64,000 nt of DNA from JBGTSJ01 sp041940305 (GCA_041940305.1 JBGTSJ010000001.1:310001-374000), one strand, 5' to 3'; shown: positions 37,414 to 47,176, numbered from the stretch's first letter. Numbers and translations: made by a program. The notes: generated by a model not told the origin, from the sequence alone.

Positions 37414-39597
37414 CTACTCGCTGTCGGCCGGCATCGCGGCGATCCATTCTCTCAGCAGCGCAACCGCCTGCTCATCGACGATCGAACTGGCCAGCGGCGG
37501 CATCTGCCCGCGGCCGCGGCGGTCCATGCGGTACAGCACCAGCGATCGCTGCGGGTCGCCCGGCGCCACGATGCGGGCGTTCGTGAGATCGAACGTCGTG
37601 TGGACCGGGCGGCCGTCGATGAGGCGGGCTTCGTCCGGCTTGGCGATGATCTCGAAATCGACGGCCGAGTTGCCGCCCCCCGCCTCGACGTGACAGAAGG
37701 AGCAGTTCGCGTGCAGATACGAACGCGCCCGGTGGTCTACGTCGGCCGTGTGATCGTCGAGCGCTGACAGCCGCTGCATGTCGTCCGGACGCTCAGGAAG
37801 TTCCTCCACGAAGAGTCCGAGCTGTTCGAAGACTTCGATCTGATTGACGGATCCGGCGGACGCTTCGTGAACGCGATTCAGCTGCGCCGTTGAGATCCCC
37901 AGCACGTAGTTGGCCGCACGCGAGTGGCAGACCATGCACTCCGTGCGGCTGGGGTAATGCCAGGTCTGTCGCCGGACGCCGCCGGGCGCGGTGGCATCAT
38001 GGATCGCATACTCGACATCCCGCCCCTGCTTCTCGACGAGTTCCGCGTCGGTCTGCTCGTCGTTCCACAGGTATGAGTAGCCAACCCATTCTCCCTGCTG
38101 GCGCGTGAGGAGGCGCGTTTCAATCCAGCGGCGCGATTCGGGCACGCCCGCTTCCTGTTCGAGCGCGAAGCTCTTCACCAGCACAGTCCCCTCCGGCAGG
38201 TCCCAGCCCCGCTTCTCGCGATAGCCGATCTTTCCGTCGGCCGGAATCGCCAGCCAGCGTTCCTTGTGCGCCCCGTCCGACCACAACTCGACATTGACCG
38301 CATACGGCAACACGCCGGGCTGCATCTCGTGGCTCTCCACGTCGGCGAACAACCCCGTCTCGCTCAGCCGGCGGGGAAAGGGCTGCGGCGACTCTTCTGC
38401 CGGATTGGGCTCCAAGCGGTAAAACCCGCCGCCGATATCGACGACCAATAGTTCCCCGGCGTGGTCCGGTCCGAAACCGGCGATCTGCAACGATGTGTCG
38501 GTCAGTTCCTCGTGGTACGTGACCTGCGTTCCGTCGTGCCGGACACCCCAGATCTTGCCGGTGGAGTAGTCGCCGTAGATGAAGGCCCCCTGCAGTTGCG
38601 GGAGCGCCTTTCCCCAGTAGACGACGCCGCCGGTGAGGCTGCGGGCCTCGGAATGATGATGCTCCGTCGTTGGAGGGGTGTGCGGTTGCGGGCCGAGTTC
38701 CCGCTCCAGGTAGAACGGCTGGCTTCCCTCGTACACGCTCCAGCCGAAGTTGTCGCCGCGGTTCACCAGGTACACCTGCTCCCACAGGTCCTGTCCGTTC
38801 TGGGCGACCCACAACTGGTTGAGCCGATGGTCGTAGTCCATCCGCCACGGATTGCGAAAGCCGTACGCCCAGATCTCCGGCCGCGCATCGGGCACGTTGA
38901 CGAACGGGTTGTCCTGCGGAATCGAATAGGGCCGGTCGCCGTCGGGATGGTCGACGTCGATCCGCAGCAGCACGGCCAGCAGATCGTTCAGCCCCTGGCC
39001 GGTGACGAGCGTGTCGCTGTCGCTTGTGCCGTCGCCGGTCGGGCAATACAGATACCCATCCGGACCGAATGCGAGATCGCCGCCGTTGTGGCCGTTGGAA
39101 TCCCATTCGAGGATTGTCAGCTCGCTGTTCGGTTCAATCGTCGGCGGCGACTCGCGCGAAACGGTGAACCGCGTGATGCGATTCTGCCGGTTCTCCGCGC
39201 CGACGGGTCCGTTCCAGATGACGAACAGGTAACTGTTCTCAATGTAATTCGGATGAAAGGCGAAGCCATAGATCAACCGGTCGCATTCCAGCAGGATGTC
39301 CGCAACTGCGACGCCGGGCCGATCGACGAACGAGCGGATGCTGGCGGGACCGCTGTCGTTGCCGTCGACCGTGACGACGAACAGCCGGTCGCTGCCAGGC
39401 TCCGGCCTCACGTAGATAGGCCGGTGCAGCGTCAGCTCGGGATAAGCGCGGGCGATCCGGTAGGGCGGCGGCGGCTCCGGTGAACCGACGACGCGCGACT
39501 CGTTCCACTCGATGCGCTGCGATCGGTCCGCTGCAATCACGAACGTCCCACCACTCAGCGCGATCATGACCGCACAGCACAGCAGCCAGCGTATCAT
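37414..39597 (-). CDS. Glucose/sorbosone dehydrogenase fused to a cytochrome-like C-terminus
   Basis: This 727-residue exported protein has a signal peptide and a six-bladed PQQ-type beta-propeller (about residues 45-400) with GHNGGDLAFGPDGYLYCPTG, YGFRNPWRMDYD and NRGDNFGW. A second region (about 410-727) resembles the SO_2930-type heme-binding domain, with CMVCH and CSFCH as two c-type heme sites. It probably oxidises a sugar and passes electrons to its own hemes. ATG 39597 has CGAGGA upstream. Repeat R1b lies directly upstream of its promoter region. Confidence 0.88.
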   Translation of the reverse strand: MIRWLLCCAVMIALSGGTFVIAADRSQRIEWNESRVVGSPEPPPPYRIARAYPELTLHRPIYVRPEPGSDRLFVVTVDGNDSGPASIRSFVDRPGVAVADILLECDRLIYGFAFHPNYIENSYLFVIWNGPVGAENRQNRITRFTVSRESPPTIEPNSELTILEWDSNGHNGGDLAFGPDGYLYCPTGDGTSDSDTLVTGQGLNDLLAVLLRIDVDHPDGDRPYSIPQDNPFVNVPDARPEIWAYGFRNPWRMDYDHRLNQLWVAQNGQDLWEQVYLVNRGDNFGWSVYEGSQPFYLERELGPQPHTPPTTEHHHSEARSLTGGVVYWGKALPQLQGAFIYGDYSTGKIWGVRHDGTQVTYHEELTDTSLQIAGFGPDHAGELLVVDIGGGFYRLEPNPAEESPQPFPRRLSETGLFADVESHEMQPGVLPYAVNVELWSDGAHKERWLAIPADGKIGYREKRGWDLPEGTVLVKSFALEQEAGVPESRRWIETRLLTRQQGEWVGYSYLWNDEQTDAELVEKQGRDVEYAIHDATAPGGVRRQTWHYPSRTECMVCHSRAANYVLGISTAQLNRVHEASAGSVNQIEVFEQLGLFVEELPERPDDMQRLSALDDHTADVDHRARSYLHANCSFCHVEAGGGNSAVDFEIIAKPDEARLIDGRPVHTTFDLTNARIVAPGDPQRSLVLYRMDRRGRGQMPPLASSIVDEQAVALLREWIAAMPADSE

Positions 39598-39623
39598 CAG
39601 CAGATCCTCGGTAAGCGAAACAG

Positions 39624-39744
39624 GAGGTTCCGCCAAAACGTCTGTAGCCGGCCTCTGTGAGGCCGGGCGAGCGGTGAAAGCTCGACGACCCGGCTGGTTC
39701 GGACCGGGGCACAGACCCCGTCGACAGGTTTTGACGGAGGTTCA
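39624..39744. repeat. Dispersed palindromic repeat, family R1, copy b
   Basis: This second copy of R1 is about 85 percent identical by eye to 16085-16204 and in the same orientation. It shares CTGTAGCCGG, CTGTGAGGCCGGGCGAGCG, GAAAGCTCGAC, CACAGACCCCGTC and ACAGGTTTTGACG. It has the same terminal and internal inverted repeats. Confidence 0.85.
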
Positions 39745-39819
39745 CGCTCATCCCTACGGTAAGCTGCGATTTCAGACGGCACAAGCATTCGCCGACCGGA
39801 CTGCTGCAGCAACCTTTGG

Positions 39820-39930
39820 TCGTCGAAGGCACAGTCCTCTGTGCCGTCCGCTGCAGTGACTGCAAAAACAAAGTGAACCCTGGGACCAGGCAAGCCCCCC
39901 ACACAAATTCGCTCCTGCACCCGACTTCGC
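39820..39930. repeat. Dispersed repeat R2, copy a
   Basis: The core GGCACAGTCCTCTGTGCCG forms a 7-bp hairpin with a TCCT loop and is followed by CGCTG, AACCCTGGGACC and, about 70 bp on, GCTCCTGCACCCG. Other copies are at 53402-53495 and 62683-62805. One reading frame gives GTVLCAVRC, which is probably not a gene product. Confidence 0.85.
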
Positions 39931-40026
39931 TGGAACTGCGTCCGCTGGTTGTCAGTTGGCGGCGGCCGACCTACCATCGCTGCGGAGACGAAAACACGAT
40001 CACTCACCGGGCCCAAGGAGAGCAAG

Positions 40027-40617
<591 letters not shown>

Positions 40618-40625
40618 GATGAACT

Positions 40626-41651
40626 GTGGCGTCGGCTCACGAATCTTCCGAATCTGAATCGATCGGCTGCTCAGCGCGACGGCAGGTGACTCTTCGTCGC
40701 GTTCTGACGATCGGAGTGGTGTTCGTCGGGATCGCAGGTCTGGCAGTCCTGTTTCAGCCGTTCGTCTCCCAATACCTGCTTATTCAACGGCTTGAATGCC
40801 GAGGCGCGATTGTCTGGCACGACCTGGCCACGCCAGCCTCGATCCGGCAGTTGCTGGGCAACCGGCTTGTCCGTGCAATCGACCCCATCATGTATGTGGG
40901 ACGTTCTCCGTCGTCGCAGGATGACGCCGCGATCACTGCACAGATTCTTGATGACATCGAAGGTATCGACTCGATAAGGGTGCTTTCGCTCGACCTGACC
41001 GACGAACAGATTCACAGGCTGGACTGCCCATCGCTCGGCGTGCTGTCGCTCTATTCCAGTGTGACCGACGAAGGACTCAGTGAACTTCAGCGTTTTCCGA
41101 ACCTGATCGCAGTCACGTTGACCGACAGCCAGGTAACCGACGCTGGAATCGGGCACTTGGTGGAGATTCCCGATCTGCAGACGCTGAATCTGCATCGATG
41201 CGACGCGCTGACAGATAGTGCTCTTGAACCGTTGGCCGGAAGTACATCGGTACGATTTGTTGAGATCTATGATTGTGCGCAACTGGGGGACGGCGCTCTG
41301 CGCACGATTGGATCCTTCTCCCGATTGCGGCGGCTGAGCATCGAACGCTGCGGCCGGATGACGGACGCGGGACTCAGCTATTTCGAGGGAAGTCCTCTGG
41401 AGCGACTCGCAATTTCCGACTGCGCGTCGATCCGCGGACCGGGTTTTCGACACCTTCAAGGCTGTCGTTCCCTAGCGGGCATCGACGTCTGTGGAATGGT
41501 GTACGACGACGCAGTCCTTCCGCATTTGAGCGGACTTGATCAGGTCCAGCGAATTCTCTTTCTCGACACCCGCGTCACTGAGGATGCAGCTTATGCCCTT
41601 GAGGAGCTGTTGCCCCGAGCCGATGTGCAGTTCGACTGGCCAGCAGAGTGA
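40626..41651 (+). CDS. Membrane-anchored leucine-rich-repeat protein
   Basis: This 341-residue protein has one N-terminal transmembrane helix (VLTIGVVFVGIAGLAVLF), a 60-residue spacer and about eight Leu-rich repeats of the Cys-containing type, such as LTDSQVTDAGIGHLVEIPDL and LSIERCGRMTDAGL. LRRs of this type are binding surfaces; planctomycetes have many. It begins with GTG at 40626, eight bases after the peroxiredoxin stop, so it may be the second gene of that transcript. No catalytic domain is present. Confidence 0.82.
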   Translation: MASAHESSESESIGCSARRQVTLRRVLTIGVVFVGIAGLAVLFQPFVSQYLLIQRLECRGAIVWHDLATPASIRQLLGNRLVRAIDPIMYVGRSPSSQDDAAITAQILDDIEGIDSIRVLSLDLTDEQIHRLDCPSLGVLSLYSSVTDEGLSELQRFPNLIAVTLTDSQVTDAGIGHLVEIPDLQTLNLHRCDALTDSALEPLAGSTSVRFVEIYDCAQLGDGALRTIGSFSRLRRLSIERCGRMTDAGLSYFEGSPLERLAISDCASIRGPGFRHLQGCRSLAGIDVCGMVYDDAVLPHLSGLDQVQRILFLDTRVTEDAAYALEELLPRADVQFDWPAE

Positions 41652-41702
41652 ACCGGCCAAGGATTCGAGCCAGCGTATTTTGACCAATCGCGTCGACCTG
41701 AA

Positions 41703-42086
41703 TCAGTTGCGGTGAAACTCCGGCCACCGCTGCCAGGCGTAGGTCCATTCCATCCACATTCGCATCAGCGACCAGAGGGTGCGCATCTTCTGCAGCTGGT
41801 CGGCCGGCATCGGCTGCTGGCCCTGGAAGGCGTCGACCGTGGCTTCGCGGAGACCCCAGCGGTCGGCGAGGTCGCGGCAGATCCCGTCGGCCGACAGGTC
41901 CGGATCGGCCTCGTCTCCCACCAGCCCGGCCCCTTCCGCCGCGACGAACAGCTCGAACAGCCGCGAGCGATAGGGGTCGACTTCGAGAGGCTTGCCGGCC
42001 TTTTCCGCTTCCGCGAGCAGTGCATGGATCTGGTCGAGGAGATCGTCGGCGAGTGAGGGATCGGCGGAGGTTGAAGTCAGATTCAT
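41703..42086 (-). CDS. Conserved-looking soluble protein of unknown function
   Basis: This 127-residue acidic, helix-rich protein begins MNLTSTSADPSLADDLLDQI and contains GICRDLADRWGLREATVDAF, then a tail rich in Met and Trp (MRMWMEWTYAWQRWPEFH). I do not recognise a family. The Trp-rich end suggests a binding surface. It is convergent with the LRR gene, 51 bp apart. Confidence 0.65.
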   Translation of the reverse strand: MNLTSTSADPSLADDLLDQIHALLAEAEKAGKPLEVDPYRSRLFELFVAAEGAGLVGDEADPDLSADGICRDLADRWGLREATVDAFQGQQPMPADQLQKMRTLWSLMRMWMEWTYAWQRWPEFHRN

Positions 42087-42185
42087 CGGGGCTGGTGCTT
42101 TGTCAGCAAGTGGATTTCGATGACGCCAGCAGACCAGATGATCCCGCAGCGTGCAAGCGAGCAGTGCAGCGGGTCCGGCGCGCGA

Positions 42186-42218
42186 AGAAACCCGGCTTCT
42201 TCGAGAAACCGGGTTTCT
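42186..42218. repeat. Palindromic repeat R3, copy b
   Basis: This 33-bp palindrome has arms AGAAACCCGG and CCGGGTTTCT and matches the in-gene copy at 25888-25920. It sits in the 216-bp gap between two minus-strand genes. Confidence 0.8.
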
Positions 42219-42302
42219 GGATGCGGCAGCAGACTGGGCCCAGTGTTCGCTTGAAGGCGACTGTGCGGCCAGCGGACGGCACACACGGTGTGCCTGCGAC
42301 CC

Positions 42303-43160
42303 TTAGCGGACGGCGGTCTGGATTTCGTCGATCTGCAGGACGACTCGCGTCTTGATGTACCGGTCCGGCTCCTGCTTGAAGAGCTGGCGGTTGTCATCGT
42401 CCACGAACAGATAGAGTTCATCGTCGTAGAACGCCGCGTACCGCGTGCTGCCGAGGACGGCGCGATCTGATTCGAGCACGACCACGGCATCGCAGCCGAG
42501 GAAACGCGGGGCGTAGCGGCCGGGATTCTCGTTGAATTCGGCGAGCAGTTCGGCTGAGGCGAAGTCGTAAACCTGGCCGCGGTGCTCGGCCCGAAACTGT
42601 GGGCTGCCTTTCTCCCAGCGGCGGTTCTTCCAGAGTGTGACGGGGCAGTAGCCGTCGAGCATCGGCTTCTGATCGCCCGCGGTCGTCAGCAGCGTGGCGG
42701 GGGGCCGTTCTTCTTTCTGCCGTTGGGCAACGAGGTCGGCGTAACGGGTGGCAGCCCGGGCGAGGGCCGTGGTGTATTCGTTCTGGCTGCGGTAACCGGT
42801 GGACTCCACGATCCGCGTTCCGTTCGGCTCCAGGAACAGGTCGGACGGGAGCGCGTTGATGTTGTACCGCTCAGTGACTTCCGGGTTGCGGTCGGTGTTG
42901 ATTTTTACGGCGACCACGTGCTTGCGGATGGCGGCCTGCACCGCTTCGCGATGCAGGACGTTCTGCTCCATCTGGCGGCAGGGACCGCACCAGTCGGCGT
43001 AGAAGTGCACGAGCAGCGGCCGATCGAGCCGCTGAGCTTCCGCCAGCGCTGCGTCGAAGTCGGTGAGCCAGGCGTCTCCGCTGGTCTGGGCACACGCCGA
43101 CTGCGCGCCGGCCAGCACCAGAGTTGTGGACAGGGCCCAGACCGCGATCGACCGGCGCAT
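42303..43160 (-). CDS. Exported thioredoxin with C-terminal YHS-like domain
   Basis: This 285-residue protein has a signal peptide ending ACAQ, a thioredoxin domain with the WCGPC site (Cys58, Cys61) in a DsbD-gamma-like setting (PLLVHFYADWCGPC), and about 100 residues later a YHS-like domain (MLDGYCPVTL, QVYDFASAELLAEF). The order suggests a periplasmic reductase that handles a metal or a metal-binding partner. A clear AGGAGA precedes the ATG at 43160. A second YHS-like exported protein lies at 36632-37393. Confidence 0.87.
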   Translation of the reverse strand: MRRSIAVWALSTTLVLAGAQSACAQTSGDAWLTDFDAALAEAQRLDRPLLVHFYADWCGPCRQMEQNVLHREAVQAAIRKHVVAVKINTDRNPEVTERYNINALPSDLFLEPNGTRIVESTGYRSQNEYTTALARAATRYADLVAQRQKEERPPATLLTTAGDQKPMLDGYCPVTLWKNRRWEKGSPQFRAEHRGQVYDFASAELLAEFNENPGRYAPRFLGCDAVVVLESDRAVLGSTRYAAFYDDELYLFVDDDNRQLFKQEPDRYIKTRVVLQIDEIQTAVR

Positions 43161-43574
43161 GGCATCTCCTCGAATGCTGCGCGACGCGGATGCGGAGGCC
43201 GTTCTCTCGCCGCGGGAACACGGTGGGGCCTGCCGCTGCCTGTTCCCGGGAACGCGTGTCGGGTGGAAGACACGGCGATCCTGCGAGCTTCGCGGCTGAA
43301 ACGGCCAGTTGGAGCCGATCCGCGCGCTCTCCGAAATCCAAGTATCGGCGCGCCTTGAGACTGCGATTCGCGGTTTGTCGCAGATGCCCTGCAGCAGAGG
43401 GGATACACATTGACGAACGATCGGGCTGTGACGACACCCGCGCCCGCACATTCGGTTCGTCCGGAAAACCTCCACAGCACTGCCGCGCGAATGCGCGCTC
43501 CCTGGAGCGGCCTTCACCTGACCGCCGGAAGGTGCGCGATGCAGTGGGAGATCATTCCGCAGACAGATCGGCGC
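43161..43574. other. Intergenic region without a recognised gene
   Basis: This gap lies between the start of the thioredoxin gene and the terminator of the zinc-ribbon protein gene, so it holds the thioredoxin promoter. I see no clear promoter, no repeat copy and no convincing small gene. Confidence 0.4.
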
Positions 43575-43610
43575 AAAGAACGCCCTCCGTCAGCGCAACT
43601 GACGGAGGGC
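43575..43610 (-). terminator. Terminator of the zinc-ribbon membrane protein gene
   Basis: A perfect 12-bp stem, GCCCTCCGTCAG (43582-43593) and CTGACGGAGGGC (43599-43610), with a CGCAA loop. On the minus strand it is followed by GTTCTTTG. It lies 31 bp beyond the stop at 43642. Confidence 0.82.
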
Positions 43611-43641
43611 GATGTGTGAGGCGCTTCAGATGTCGTCCGGT

Positions 43642-44547
43642 TCAGCGACGTTGGAGCAGGAGCCAGCCGATGGCCAGAAGTCCCACAAAGAAGCCGACCT
43701 TCATCCACATCGGAATCTCGTCGAAGTTGACGCTCGATGAGGAAGGTGCGGCTGTGGCGGGCGCGGCATTGTTCGCCGGCGCGCCGCTGGTCGTGGGATT
43801 CCCCGCGGCCTCCGGGTAGCCGGTGGTCGTCGAACCGTCACTGTTGGCCGTCGCGACGGCGGCCGGAGTCGCCCTGTTCCAGAACACGATGCCGCAATGC
43901 GGGCATTTGTCGCCGTCGCGCACTCCGGCCGGCAACTCCTTGCCGCACGTGGCACAGGTATAGATCGTCGTGCCGGGGGGAGCCGGCGGATCATCGGTGT
44001 CGTCCGGCTGCATCACCGGAGCGGGCGTCGCGGTGACTTCCGGAGTCGAGATCACGAGTGGTTGCGAAGTCACAGGCTCCGGCATGCCGGTATCGGGAGG
44101 CGGCGTGTTGCGAACGACCGCCGGATCCGGATCCGGGCGACCGGGACTTTGCGGAATCTCTTCCCCCGGAGCGAATCGCTCCAGCGGATCAAAGACGTCG
44201 ACAGTCTCGATGCTCACGCCCGAAATGCGATTGGCCCGGCGCAAGAGACTGGCAAACGCCTCGTCCTCCGGGCTGTAGTCGAATTCACCATCCCGGGTGC
44301 GGATCGTCTTGATCTTGTCCATCTCGATCTCGACTTCCTTGCCGGCGGAAGTCCGAATGGTGACGACCTCCTCCGTCAGGCTGATCAGCGTAAAGACCCG
44401 GGCTGGGCCCGATTTCTGGCGAATGCTGGCTTCCTTGGGAGGGGACAGCGTGACCTGCTGCACCTTCCGCGGGGCGTCCTGGGCGACGGCGGCAGATACA
44501 GCCACGAGCGCAATCAGTGTCACCCCGTGGGCGATGAACTTTTGCAT
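43642..44547 (-). CDS. Membrane-anchored zinc-ribbon protein of unknown function
   Basis: This 301-residue protein has a signal peptide, a small beta domain with RVFTLISLTEEVVTIRTSAG, a Pro-rich linker and a zinc ribbon (CATCG then CPHCG at about 200-222). A low-complexity Ala/Thr/Ser region and a C-terminal transmembrane helix (MKVGFFVGLLAIGWLLL) follow. The N-terminal region resembles SLA1-homology-like beta modules, which is only a guess. GAGGAG precedes the ATG. A promoter with a palindrome over its -10 box lies about 95 bp upstream, and a good terminator follows, so it is probably one transcript. Confidence 0.75.
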   Translation of the reverse strand: MQKFIAHGVTLIALVAVSAAVAQDAPRKVQQVTLSPPKEASIRQKSGPARVFTLISLTEEVVTIRTSAGKEVEIEMDKIKTIRTRDGEFDYSPEDEAFASLLRRANRISGVSIETVDVFDPLERFAPGEEIPQSPGRPDPDPAVVRNTPPPDTGMPEPVTSQPLVISTPEVTATPAPVMQPDDTDDPPAPPGTTIYTCATCGKELPAGVRDGDKCPHCGIVFWNRATPAAVATANSDGSTTTGYPEAAGNPTTSGAPANNAAPATAAPSSSSVNFDEIPMWMKVGFFVGLLAIGWLLLQRR

Positions 44548-44637
44548 TACCCGCTCCTCAAAAAGCATCGCGAATGACTCGGCCTGAAGCGCTTCGCGCC
44601 AACCATCAGGTTAGCAACCGGTCCGTACTCCGTAAAG

Positions 44638-44671
44638 CGTACAATTGTACGATTTCGTAATGCCCCTGCAA
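44638..44671 (-). promoter_or_regulatory. Candidate promoter with a palindrome over the -10 box
   Basis: On the minus strand TTGCAG (44666-44671), a 16-bp spacer and TACAAT (44644-44649) resemble a sigma-70 promoter. The -10 box lies in the perfect 14-bp palindrome CGTACAATTGTACG (44638-44651), the kind of site a dimeric repressor could use. It would serve the gene starting at 44547. Confidence 0.4.
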
Positions 44672-45063
44672 TTCATTGATGTAATCGGAGCGCCACTTCA
44701 GTCATGCAATCCCGTCGGGAGGTTCTCCAGTCGAGTCCTCCCCCAATAACGGCGCAAGAGGGCCCTCTCTTATAACAAGCTGAGGGAACTGATGATTCGC
44801 GAAATCATTGTGGTTTGTTCCAATTTGAGCGCCGCATTTTGCCGCAGTCAGCACGCGGATGGCCCCGCCTGGCGTCCGATATGACTTCCAGGAAGCGGTT
44901 TACGGCAATCGATCCCCTGCCGACTCGCTGCGTACAGTGCGCGAGGCGCGTCGGAGGGCCCCGAACAATTCCGCAACTGAGACGCAAATCTCGCTGAGAT
45001 CGTTGCACCAATCTCGACCCGCTCTGCCGCCGCAACGAGATTTGGAATGGAGGCCCCCCCGCC
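44672..45063. other. Intergenic region, AT-richer than its surroundings
   Basis: This 392-bp stretch lies between the LptE gene end and the candidate promoter. It is locally richer in A and T than neighbouring DNA and has small inverted repeats, such as ATGATT/AATCAT near 44791-44807. I find no gene or recognised RNA in it. Confidence 0.4.
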
Positions 45064-45609
45064 TCACCAGGGCGCTTCCATCATTCCCACAATCTGGCGA
45101 GCCAGCTGGTCCACTGCCTGCTGCGTGGCGGTTGCCAGAGACTGGCCGGACTCCGGGGCAAACGTCGTCTGCGAGACTAAGTGAGCGGCCTGCGGATCCA
45201 CCGGGATTTCCGTCATCGACAGGATCTGACCGGTGCGGGCATCCTCCCAGCGGACTTCGACTGCAATTGCCAACTCCAGTTCGCGCGGGTCGTCGTAGCG
45301 GTTCTGGTTCTCGACCCGCTTGTCGATGCTCACGATCCGGCCGATCAGACGCGTATCAGCGTAGGGTGGCTTGGCGAGTTTGTACGGCGTACGAAGCTGG
45401 ATCTGCTTCTGGACGGCTTCGGTCAGCTGCAGTTCGTAGCCGCGACGGAACGAGTCGTTCGTGAACGTCGGCACGTGGACGGAGCTGATTTCGGAGACGT
45501 GAGCGTTGCCCACCATGTAGCCGCAGCCGGCGAGCGCGACCGCGCAGCAGGCAAGCCAGGCGCGGGCCGCCGAGCGCAGGCGAACGAGTGGTGCGGCGGG
45601 CAGCGACAT
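45064..45609 (-). CDS. lptE: LptE-family lipopolysaccharide-assembly lipoprotein
   Basis: LptE plugs the LptD outer-membrane channel that places lipopolysaccharide in the outer leaflet. This 181-residue product has a signal peptide with the lipobox LAGC followed by GYMVG, as in other LptE proteins, then the family strands HVPTFTNDSFRRGYELQLTE and RLIGRIVSI, and a helical C-terminus. ATG 45609 opens the signal peptide. The upstream gene on the same strand is a BamD-like protein, 52 bp away; a giant LptA/C-like gene lies about 3.7 kb away on the other strand. Confidence 0.85.
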   Translation of the reverse strand: MSLPAAPLVRLRSAARAWLACCAVALAGCGYMVGNAHVSEISSVHVPTFTNDSFRRGYELQLTEAVQKQIQLRTPYKLAKPPYADTRLIGRIVSIDKRVENQNRYDDPRELELAIAVEVRWEDARTGQILSMTEIPVDPQAAHLVSQTTFAPESGQSLATATQQAVDQLARQIVGMMEAPW

Positions 45610-45661
45610 CGGAAGCCGTCCTTGTCGTGACAAGCGCGGAAATTTGGAGCCGCACCGAACT

Positions 45662-47146
45662 CTACAGGGCAATGCGTGCGGGTGGTTCGCTGCCTTCCGA
45701 ATCATTCGACTCCGGTTCGACCGGCCTTAAATCAGGCGGTTTCTCCGGACGGCGGAGCAGACGTTGAAAGAATCCGGGGCGATCAGCGTCGTTCGGCTCT
45801 TCAGATTCAACCGGCAAGCTGCCGAAGGTCCCGGGTGCGGGCGCCGACTCCGCGCGGCCTTCACTCAGCAGCGTCGGTTCGCTCCTTGCGTTTTGAACTT
45901 GCTGCGACTGCAGCATCTCGCGGGCGCGATCCGCGTAGGATGAGTCGGGGTGATTGTTGATAATCTGGTTGCAGTACAATGCCACCGATGCCGGCTGGCT
46001 CTTCCAGCGGTAAAACTCGACTTTCTCCCAGAGACGTTCGACCTCGGCTTCCTGGATGCGGGCCAGCTCCGAATCGAGCCGCTGCTTCTGCTCGTCGGTG
46101 AGGTTCACGAACATCTGCCGCGCCGTCCGCTTCAGATCGCGCGCCTGATGGAGCGTGGTGCCGTCGTATTCCGGGCCGGTGTACGAGGCCAGCGTCACGT
46201 GCGAACCGAGTAGAAACGCATCCTGAAAGTGCTGGCTGTCGGGGTACTGCTCGCGAACCAGTGCGTAGAGTCGCGCCGCTTCGACGTAGTCCCCTTTCTG
46301 CTGGTAGTACGTCGCCTGCAACATCAGCGAATCGTCGGCAAGCGGACCGGCTGCGTCGTGCCGCCAGATCGATTCCAGGGCCTGCAAAGCTCGGCCGTGC
46401 GTGTCGAAGACCGGGCGAGTGCGGTCAGCGATGTTCGGCACAACTGGCCAGGTGGCCGGACCGGTGCGGACCTCGATCGACGGCGCTTCTGTGCCGTCCG
46501 TCCGATGGTCCACGAGTTGAACGTCGTTGGTCTCTGCCGGGACGGTCGGCACGTCCAGCCAGTACTGCGCGACGAAAAACAGACGGCGCGTGACGCTGTC
46601 GAGATGCCGCGTGGATGGATACTTCTCCAGCAGGCTGCCATAGCTGTCCTGCGCCCATGAGTATTTCTTCTGCGCGAACTGCGACTCCGCCACCATGAAC
46701 AGGGCGTCTTCCTCAATGGGGTCGCCGTAGCCGCCATAGAGATCGGCAGACGGTTTCTCCCGGGCGAAGATCTCCTGCCAGCGCGTCTGCCACGTTTTGC
46801 CCGCGCGGGACCGTTGCCGTGCGAGGGCTTTGAAAGCATTCTCTGCGGCACGATACTCGCCGGCGTCGTAGAACCGCTGCGCGGCTTCGAACTCGGCAAG
46901 TCCCTCCATCGGAACGCCGCTGGCTCGAAGCCGCTCGCGTCGTTCTTCCCAGGATACACCCTGCAGCCGACGTTCGGTCGGGCCGCGTACGTCGCTGACA
47001 TCGATGTGTTCGTCGACGGCCGGACGCAGTGCGGCCACGCCCGTGGACTTGCAGCCGCTGCCGAACGCGCCCCATGCCAGGCTGCACGCCAACCCCAGCG
47101 CGGGGACCGCGCTGCGGCATGCGGAGCTGGAAAACGGCGAGGTCAT
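45662..47146 (-). CDS. BamD-like TPR outer-membrane assembly protein
   Basis: This 494-residue exported protein has an N-terminal signal (ALGLACSLAWGAFGSGC, a non-standard lipobox) and several tetratricopeptide-type repeats (AAQRFYDAGEYRAAENAF, FAQKKYSWAQDSYGSLLEKY, YYQQKGDYVEAARLYALV). The acidic tail is rich in Pro/Glu. The spacing of TPRs resembles BamD/ComL, which helps BamA insert beta-barrels, but the protein is about twice BamD length. It lies between recO and lptE on minus, with 30-bp and 52-bp gaps, which favours one operon. Confidence 0.75.
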   Translation of the reverse strand: MTSPFSSSACRSAVPALGLACSLAWGAFGSGCKSTGVAALRPAVDEHIDVSDVRGPTERRLQGVSWEERRERLRASGVPMEGLAEFEAAQRFYDAGEYRAAENAFKALARQRSRAGKTWQTRWQEIFAREKPSADLYGGYGDPIEEDALFMVAESQFAQKKYSWAQDSYGSLLEKYPSTRHLDSVTRRLFFVAQYWLDVPTVPAETNDVQLVDHRTDGTEAPSIEVRTGPATWPVVPNIADRTRPVFDTHGRALQALESIWRHDAAGPLADDSLMLQATYYQQKGDYVEAARLYALVREQYPDSQHFQDAFLLGSHVTLASYTGPEYDGTTLHQARDLKRTARQMFVNLTDEQKQRLDSELARIQEAEVERLWEKVEFYRWKSQPASVALYCNQIINNHPDSSYADRAREMLQSQQVQNARSEPTLLSEGRAESAPAPGTFGSLPVESEEPNDADRPGFFQRLLRRPEKPPDLRPVEPESNDSEGSEPPARIAL

Positions 47147-47176
47147 CCGGTGCAGTGCTGTTTCGATGGCCGGGAG

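Larger units (their letters stand above)
39598..40026. other. Divergent region holding two different repeats
   Basis: This 429-bp gap lies between the sorbosone dehydrogenase and peroxiredoxin genes. It consists largely of repeat R1b (39624-39744) and repeat R2a (39820-39930). The promoters of both flanking genes must lie in or between the repeats; none is clear. Confidence 0.7.

Noticed and set aside
44791..44807. A short inverted repeat, ATGATT/AATCAT, as a possible operator
   Set aside because: Arms of six bases are expected by chance in this length, and no gene start is near enough.
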